Shown here piece after piece: positions 59,255 to 64,000 of a DNA stretch of 64,000 nucleotides. Origin of the DNA: an uncultured Bacteroidales bacterium (GTDB lineage: Bacteria > Bacteroidota > Bacteroidia > Bacteroidales > UBA932). The stretch is taken from NCBI GenBank assembly GCA_934726455.1, contig CAKVDS010000002.1, positions 1 to 64,000 of the forward strand, read 5' to 3'. The notes beneath the pieces are model-generated. The model did no database searches and was not told the DNA's origin. It was given only the letters and a program-made list of their open reading frames with translations. Position 1 is the stretch's first letter, and every line of letters begins with the position of its first letter. The translations under genes and the position numbers were made by a program.

Positions 59255-60063
59255 GCGGAAGAATCATCATAACGGGAGCCAGCGGAGGCATGGGCTCGGC
59301 GGCCACAAAAGCCTTGGCAGCCAAGGGAATACCGGTCGTGATGGCCTGCCGCAACCTCTCAAAAGCGCGGAAAGTCCGGGAAGGCATCTTGGAGGAGATT
59401 CCACATGCCGATCTGGAAATCAGAGAGTTGCACCTTGACTCGTTCAAGTCCGTCAGGGCTTTTGCGGATTCGTTCGGAGACGAAAAAGTCTCGGGGCTGT
59501 TCAACAACGCCGGCACGATGCCGCGCCGCTTCTCCCTCTCTGAAGACGGCTACGAACTCACTCTTGCGGTCAATTATCTGGGCCCGTGGCTGCTGACACA
59601 TCTCATGATACCCCGCATGGAGGAAGACGCCTCGATAGTGAACATGGTGTCAATATCAAGCTACTCAGCACATATCAGCGAGAGCTTCCCTCATGAGGGG
59701 GAAAAGGAATTCCACCAGTTGAGCGCATACTCCGAATCCAAACTGGCCTTGACGTATTTTACCATCATGCTGGCTTCACGCTGCACCCAGAGAGTCAACG
59801 CAGCCGATCCCGGCATCGTGGACACGGACATAATACGGCTCGACAGGTGGTTCGATCCGCTTACAGACCTGATATTCAGGCCATTTTGCAAAAGCCCCAA
59901 ACAAGGGGCCGAACCGGCCGTATCAGCGCTGCTCTCCACAGAAAGAGGCAAACTGTTCTCCGGACACAGCTTCAAGGACTTTCCGGACAAGTTCACCCGC
60001 GATTCTGCTGCCATACAGAGAATATGGGACAAGACAGAGAAAGAATTGAAAGATTGGCTATGA
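59251..60063 (+). CDS. Short-chain dehydrogenase/reductase, candidate hydroxysteroid dehydrogenase
   Basis: 270 aa from ATG 59251, which overlaps the flavoenzyme stop as ATGA. The nucleotide-binding motif is TGASGGMG (about residues 8-15), NNAG lies in FNNAGTMP, and the catalytic set is Ser in VSISSYS and Tyr-x3-Lys in AYSESKLAL. ACRNLSKA suggests NADP(H) preference because of the Arg after strand 2. SDRs of this kind oxidise or reduce the 3-hydroxyl of steroids, among many other substrates. Its place after the SRD5A and OYE genes suggests 3-hydroxysteroid activity, which is inferred from neighbours only. Confidence 0.9.
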   Translation: MSGRIIITGASGGMGSAATKALAAKGIPVVMACRNLSKARKVREGILEEIPHADLEIRELHLDSFKSVRAFADSFGDEKVSGLFNNAGTMPRRFSLSEDGYELTLAVNYLGPWLLTHLMIPRMEEDASIVNMVSISSYSAHISESFPHEGEKEFHQLSAYSESKLALTYFTIMLASRCTQRVNAADPGIVDTDIIRLDRWFDPLTDLIFRPFCKSPKQGAEPAVSALLSTERGKLFSGHSFKDFPDKFTRDSAAIQRIWDKTEKELKDWL

Positions 60064-61121
60064 GAATAATCCTTACCATAATTTTGGCCTGCGCCTTTTG
60101 CCAGGCGACATTGCAGTCCCAAGAAGTCATAGGGACATACCGTCTCTCACGCGATGAAGACGGCTGGTATTGCCACAATGTGGTGGCGACAGAATTCAAA
60201 GGCATGCTCTATGCACAGTGGCAATGCTCTGACAAGGACGAGGATGCCCCTGACACAAGGATTTACTATTCCTGTTCAGAAGACGGCAGACATTGGAGCG
60301 TACCTGAGAAATTGGATATAAGTCTGGACAGCGTGAGGTTCATCTCCAACGGAGGCTGGTGGAGCGGCAGGGACTCTCTTCTGTGCTTTATCAATGTGGC
60401 GAAACTTGACGGGAGCAGGGAATGTCTTTACATCAAATCGGGGGACGGCAAGAAATGGACTTCCCCGCGTCCAGTGACAGACAGTTCCGGACTCCCGGTA
60501 CCCGGAATCATAGAGCAGGATACAAGAAGTCTGCCGGACGGGAGGATACTTACGGCATTCCACATCGGGAAAGGTATGATATGCACTCCTTATTATACCG
60601 ATGACCCTACTGCCGAAAGCGGATGGAAAGCAGGGACGATACCACATCTGCCTTACGAGGGCAAAAGTACAAGCCGGGAGATAGAGCCTTCGTGGTATCT
60701 TGATGGAAACGGAGAAATCGTGATGATCTTCCGGGATCAGGCCGGAAGCTTCCGCAAGCTCCGCTCCATAAGCAAAGACCGGGGCGAAACTTGGACACTT
60801 CCGGAACTCACTGAGATAGAGGACTCACGTTCAAAACAGTCAGCCGGCAACCTCCCGGACGGACGGCCATTCATGGTCTGGAACCCGTCCGAGTCAAAAG
60901 ACAGGCTGCCGCTGACCCTCGCCATAAAGAACGGCGGACTTTGGGAGCGCTACGAATTGCGTGGAGAAGAAGATCTCGCACCGATGAGGCACGAAGGCCT
61001 GTACAAGCGCAGGGGATACAGCTACCCCAAGACCTTTGTATGGAACAACATCCTGGTGATAGGCTATGCGGAAAACAAAGAAGACGCCTGCGTGACACTT
61101 GTCCGTATACGCAATAAATGA
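60060..61121 (+). CDS. Sialidase-like beta-propeller protein, exported
   Basis: 353 aa from ATG 60060, overlapping the SDR stop as ATGA, with a short signal peptide (MRIILTIILACAFCQATLQSQ). Three Asp-box-like repeats are visible: SEDGRHWSVPEKL, SGDGKKWTSPRPV and SKDRGETWTLPEL, typical of six-bladed exo-sialidase-type propellers. The arginine triad and Tyr/Glu pair of active GH33 enzymes are not obvious to me, so it could be a related glycosidase or a binding protein. It is the last gene of the GH31-steroid reductase run. Confidence 0.8.
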   Translation: MRIILTIILACAFCQATLQSQEVIGTYRLSRDEDGWYCHNVVATEFKGMLYAQWQCSDKDEDAPDTRIYYSCSEDGRHWSVPEKLDISLDSVRFISNGGWWSGRDSLLCFINVAKLDGSRECLYIKSGDGKKWTSPRPVTDSSGLPVPGIIEQDTRSLPDGRILTAFHIGKGMICTPYYTDDPTAESGWKAGTIPHLPYEGKSTSREIEPSWYLDGNGEIVMIFRDQAGSFRKLRSISKDRGETWTLPELTEIEDSRSKQSAGNLPDGRPFMVWNPSESKDRLPLTLAIKNGGLWERYELRGEEDLAPMRHEGLYKRRGYSYPKTFVWNNILVIGYAENKEDACVTLVRIRNK

Positions 61122-61130
61122 TTAACTTTG
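61099..61130 (+). promoter_or_regulatory. Promoter of yicC
   Basis: TTG at 61099-61101, 21 nt, then TAACTTTG at 61123-61130, 24 nt before ATG 61155. Confidence 0.65.
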
Positions 61131-61154
61131 CACCGGCACAAAAAACAGAAAACA

Positions 61155-62039
61155 ATGATCAGATCCATGACCGGCTACGGCAAGGCTGAGGCCTTGTTGG
61201 AAAGCGGTAAAATCACAATCGAGATAAGAACCCTCAACGGCAAGACGGCCGACATAGGGCTCAAGACGCAGCTCTTTCCGAAGGACAAGGAACTTGAAAT
61301 ACGCTCCAGAATCGCATCAAGGCTCGTCAGGGGCACAATCGATGTCTTCCTCAACTATGAGCCGAACTCTGCAGAGGCTGTCCGGCAGATAGATATGGAG
61401 GCGGCTCGCGCTTACATAGCCCAGACCTCCATCCTCGCAAGGGAGATGGGTGTCCAATACAGCCCCACCAATACGGCTGTCCTGCTCAACGCGGTGCTTG
61501 GCCTGCCGAATCTTACCGATACAAAGAAGACGGATGTCATAACGGAAGAGAACTGGCCGGCGGTAAGCGATGCGTTCGACCGCTGTCTTGAAATCGTGGA
61601 CGAGTACCGTGTCCATGAAGGGGAAGCCCTCTACAAAGATGTCACTTCGAGAGTCTCAAAGATTCTGGATCTTTATGGAGCGGTGGAGTCTCACGAGAAG
61701 GAGAGGCTTGATGCCGTGAGAAACCGCATACTCAAGGCGGCAGAAGATCTGAAAGTCAAACTTGACAGCGAACGCTTCGAGCAGGAGATGATATTTTATC
61801 TTGAGAAGCTGGACATAAACGAAGAGAAGGTCCGCCTGCGTCAACACTGCAAGTACTTCATGGATACTATAGACTCCGAGGCTTACCCCGGCAAGAAACT
61901 CGGATTCATCATCCAGGAAATGGGCCGGGAGATCAACACCACAGGCTCAAAGGCGAACCATGCTGAAATACAAAAGCTCGTCGTTCAGATGAAAGACGAG
62001 CTTGAAAAGATACGGGAGCAGTCGATGAATATACTCTGA
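61155..62039 (+). CDS. yicC: YicC-family endoribonuclease
   Basis: 294 aa from ATG 61155, giving the family start MIRSMTGYGKAE. Other family segments are TIEIRTLNGKTADIGLKTQ, RIASRLVRGTIDVFLNYE and the C-terminal CKYFMDTIDSEAYPGKKLGFIIQEMGREINTTGSKAN. YicC proteins are RNases involved in small-RNA turnover. The long charged coiled region about 165-230 is usual. A terminator-like hairpin lies 22 nt after the stop, inside the 3' end of the convergent bactofilin gene. Confidence 0.93.
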   Translation: MIRSMTGYGKAEALLESGKITIEIRTLNGKTADIGLKTQLFPKDKELEIRSRIASRLVRGTIDVFLNYEPNSAEAVRQIDMEAARAYIAQTSILAREMGVQYSPTNTAVLLNAVLGLPNLTDTKKTDVITEENWPAVSDAFDRCLEIVDEYRVHEGEALYKDVTSRVSKILDLYGAVESHEKERLDAVRNRILKAAEDLKVKLDSERFEQEMIFYLEKLDINEEKVRLRQHCKYFMDTIDSEAYPGKKLGFIIQEMGREINTTGSKANHAEIQKLVVQMKDELEKIREQSMNIL

Positions 62040-62047
62040 GACTTCCC

Positions 62048-62497
62048 TTATTCGGTTTTTGAAGCCGCGGCAACTTTCGGTGCCGTGGCTTTTTCGTTCT
62101 TGCCTGATTTCTTCTTGACGATGTCGGCCACTGACTTCTCGAACTCCTGCTCGCTTATCATGCTGCACGTCCCGTTGAATTGGGCGCCCATCTCGACTTG
62201 GAGTTTGTTGATGTGGATGCTGCCGGATACGGAGGCGAGGCTTTTGACCGAGAGCGTGTCCTTTACATAGACTTCACCCTCAATCTTGCCCCAGAGGTCA
62301 AGGTTTGAACAGAGGATATTGCCGGATATGACCGCCGTTTCCCCGATTACGATCTTGCCTTCGGAGAACACGGTGCCTGATACCTCTCCGTCTACCCGTA
62401 TGTCGGTCGACGATACGATGTCGCCTGTTATGGCGGCGCCTCTGGATATTCGGGTCACGTCATTGACATTGACGGACATGTCTGAAGATTTCTGCAT
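62048..62497 (-). CDS. Bactofilin (polymer-forming cytoskeletal protein)
   Basis: 149 aa from ATG 62497. The central beta-helix repeat region is typical: ITGDIVSSTDIRVDGEVSG, KIVIGETAVISGNILCSNLDL, GKIEGEVYVKDTLSVKSLAS, SIHINKLQVEMGAQFNGTCSM. It is flanked by a short N-terminal tail and a Lys/Ala-rich C-terminal tail. Bactofilins form filaments at the membrane that organise cell shape. It begins 13 nt after the secA stop, so it is in the secA operon. The frame is open further upstream, but that part overlaps secA and reads as random sequence. Confidence 0.92.
   Translation of the reverse strand: MQKSSDMSVNVNDVTRISRGAAITGDIVSSTDIRVDGEVSGTVFSEGKIVIGETAVISGNILCSNLDLWGKIEGEVYVKDTLSVKSLASVSGSIHINKLQVEMGAQFNGTCSMISEQEFEKSVADIVKKKSGKNEKATAPKVAAASKTE
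62062..62094 (+). terminator. Terminator of yicC inside the bactofilin 3' end
   Basis: AAGCCGCGGCA, 8-nt loop, TGCCGTGGCTT, then TTTT: an 11-bp stem with one G-U pair and a T run. It lies within the last codons of the convergent bactofilin gene. Confidence 0.65.
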
Positions 62498-62510
62498 AAT
62501 ATCTGTGTTT

Positions 62511-64000
62511 TTAAACAAGCCCTTTCCCATGGCAGTTCTTGTATTTCTTGCCGCTGCCGCACGGGCAAGGGTCATTGCGTCCTATTGTCTTGTCGACTTT
62601 GATCGGGGTGCGTGCCTTCTGCTCCGCGTTGGTGGCCAGATCGCTTCTGCCTGCCTGCATCTTGCTCATGTCCGGGCTCTGCTGCACGGCACGTTGAGGA
62701 CGTTGAGGCTGGTCCGGAGTCTCCCTCAGCGGAACAAACGCCTTGAAGAGGAATGACAGCACATCCTTGTTGAGGGTCTCAAGCATTGAAGCGAAGAGGT
62801 TGTAGCTCTCGAGTTTATATACTACTACCGGATCTTTCTGCTCGTATGAGGCGTTCTGCACGCTCTGCTTGAGGTCATCCATCTCGCGCAGGTGCTCTTT
62901 CCAATGCTCGTCAATCTGGTAGAGTATGATGTTCTTGCTGAGGGTCTTGGCAATCTCGCGTCCGTCGGAGTTGTAGGCTTTCTCGAGATTTACGCTGAGT
63001 CCGATCTGCTTGATTCCGTCAGAGACCGGGATGGCTATGTTCTGGTAGAGTTTGCCCTGCTTCTCATAGACTTCCTTGACGATAGGGTAGAGCTTTTCGA
63101 CGAGGGTGTCCATGCGGCGCTTGTAAACCTCCATCATGTGTTCCGTGAGTCTGTCCTCGAGTTCCTCGCGTTTGGCTTTCTCGTAGAATGCGGCATCGAA
63201 GCCGGTGTCTATTGAGTACATGGCCATGAGGGCTACCTCGAAGTCCTCGAACGGGAGGTGGCGGTTCTTCTCTACGAACAGGGTGGCTGCGTCGAGCATC
63301 ATGTTGCGGAGGTCGATTTCAATCTTGTCCCCGCTGATGGCGTTGCGGCGCCGGGCATAGATTGCCTCCCTCTGGTAGTTCATCACATCGTCGTACTCAA
63401 GGAGACGTTTGCGGATGCCGAAGTTGTTCTCCTCGACCTTGCGCTGCGCGTTCTCGACAGCCTTGGAGAGCATGTTGTTCTCGAGGGCCTCGTCATCGGC
63501 CATGCCTAGCCTGTCCACCATGCCGGCTATCCTCTCTGAGCCGAACAGACGCATGAGCTTGTCTTCAAGGGAGAGATAGAAAGTGGAGGAGCCCGGATCT
63601 CCCTGACGGCCCGCACGTCCACGGAGCTGGCGGTCAACACGGCGGGAATCGTGCCTCTCCGTGCCGATGATGGCGAGTCCGCCGGCGGCCTTTACTTCCG
63701 GAGAGAGCTTGATGTCGGTACCGCGCCCAGCCATGTTGGTGGCGATGGTGACGGTGGAACTCTGGCCTGCCTGGGCCACGATCTCGGCCTCACGGGCGTG
63801 CTCTTTGGCGTTGAGTACATTGTGGCGTATTCCTCTCATCCGCAGCATGCGGCTCAGGAGTTCGGATGTCTCCACGTCCGTGGTACCTACAAGTACCGGA
63901 CGGCCCTTGGAGGTAAGATCCACGATACGCTCGATGACGGCGTTATACTTGGCCTTCTTAGTCTTGTATATCAGGTCGTTCTGATCGTCGCGGATGACAG
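62511..64000 (-). CDS. secA: SecA preprotein translocase ATPase, C-terminal part (cut by window edge)
   Basis: The reading frame is open to the right edge of the window (RDDQNDLIYKTKKAKYNAVIER upstream of the first ATG/GTG in view), so only the last 496 codons are present. Visible parts are NBD2 with GRPVLVGTTDVETSE, TNMAGRGTDIKL, GTERHDSRRVDRQLRGRAGRQGD, the helical scaffold and wing domains, and the C-terminal SEC-C zinc motif NDPCPCGSGKKYKNCHG. SecA drives proteins through SecYEG with ATP. The bactofilin gene follows in the same operon. Confidence 0.97.
   Translation of the reverse strand, partial: VIRDDQNDLIYKTKKAKYNAVIERIVDLTSKGRPVLVGTTDVETSELLSRMLRMRGIRHNVLNAKEHAREAEIVAQAGQSSTVTIATNMAGRGTDIKLSPEVKAAGGLAIIGTERHDSRRVDRQLRGRAGRQGDPGSSTFYLSLEDKLMRLFGSERIAGMVDRLGMADDEALENNMLSKAVENAQRKVEENNFGIRKRLLEYDDVMNYQREAIYARRRNAISGDKIEIDLRNMMLDAATLFVEKNRHLPFEDFEVALMAMYSIDTGFDAAFYEKAKREELEDRLTEHMMEVYKRRMDTLVEKLYPIVKEVYEKQGKLYQNIAIPVSDGIKQIGLSVNLEKAYNSDGREIAKTLSKNIILYQIDEHWKEHLREMDDLKQSVQNASYEQKDPVVVYKLESYNLFASMLETLNKDVLSFLFKAFVPLRETPDQPQRPQRAVQQSPDMSKMQAGRSDLATNAEQKARTPIKVDKTIGRNDPCPCGSGKKYKNCHGKGLV

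Noticed and set aside
62498..62575. N-terminal extension of the bactofilin from the upstream in-frame start
   Set aside because: It overlaps the end of secA in another frame and reads as random Arg/Ala-rich sequence; ATG 62497 gives the family start.

Overview
The window comes from a gut-type member of the Bacteroidales (Bacteroidota). The evidence is a SusC/SusD pair, an UpxY-type NusG-like antiterminator, a Ser-type sulfatase, DPP-IV-like S9 peptidases, and many promoters of the Bacteroidota form TTTG - about 19 nt - TAnnTTTG. I cannot fix the genus. The chromosomal backbone is GC-rich. Two stretches, about 1-4,860 and 19,850-24,260, are visibly more AT-rich and carry toxin-antitoxin and other accessory genes, so they look acquired.

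Layout. 1-8,550 (all minus strand) is the promoter-proximal part of a surface-polysaccharide locus. It opens with a structured leader and an UpxY-like antiterminator, then a UDP-sugar dehydrogenase. After that it is filled with accessory genes: an AAA/PD-(D/E)XK protein, a Panacea antitoxin with its presumed toxin, a RhuM-like gene, then rfbC, a DinJ/YafQ-like pair with an MNT nucleotidyltransferase, and broken genes. 8,601-16,884 (minus) is one operon of a GH78 rhamnosidase, an M20 dipeptidase, a small membrane protein, an S9 peptidase and an unknown exported protein. Divergent from it are a CE15-like esterase and a sulfatase. 19,783-24,260 is a second accessory island: HigBA-like TA, an AbiE-like pair, two lipoproteins, and an AAA_14/DUF4143 ATPase set among three related palindromes. 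24,322-29,819 is a SusD/SusC pair.

30,035-43,892 is core: trigger factor without its PPIase domain, a PgpH-like HD phosphohydrolase and GyrB in one operon; a beta-barrel and a large TPR protein; FtsE-like ATPase with endonuclease III; phosphoglucomutase/phosphomannomutase; and a methyltransferase. 43,854-49,407 (minus) is a tightly coupled operon of a HAMP membrane protein, TrkH, a RecD-like helicase and a second DPP-IV-like peptidase. Then come a ROK regulator with an ABC-F ATPase, GlnRS, a DUF1963 protein, and a translationally coupled run of GH31, a steroid 5-alpha-reductase (SRD5A) homologue, an OYE-type flavoenzyme, an SDR and a sialidase-like propeller. YicC, a bactofilin and the 3' part of secA close the window.

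The two parts I would look at first are the GH31-SRD5A-OYE-SDR-sialidase-like operon at 54,833-61,121, a candidate steroid or bile-acid transforming cluster, and the covarying palindrome family around the DUF4143 ATPase at 21,640-24,248. No stretch longer than about 300 bases is without a gene. I saw no tRNA, rRNA, CRISPR array or transposase.
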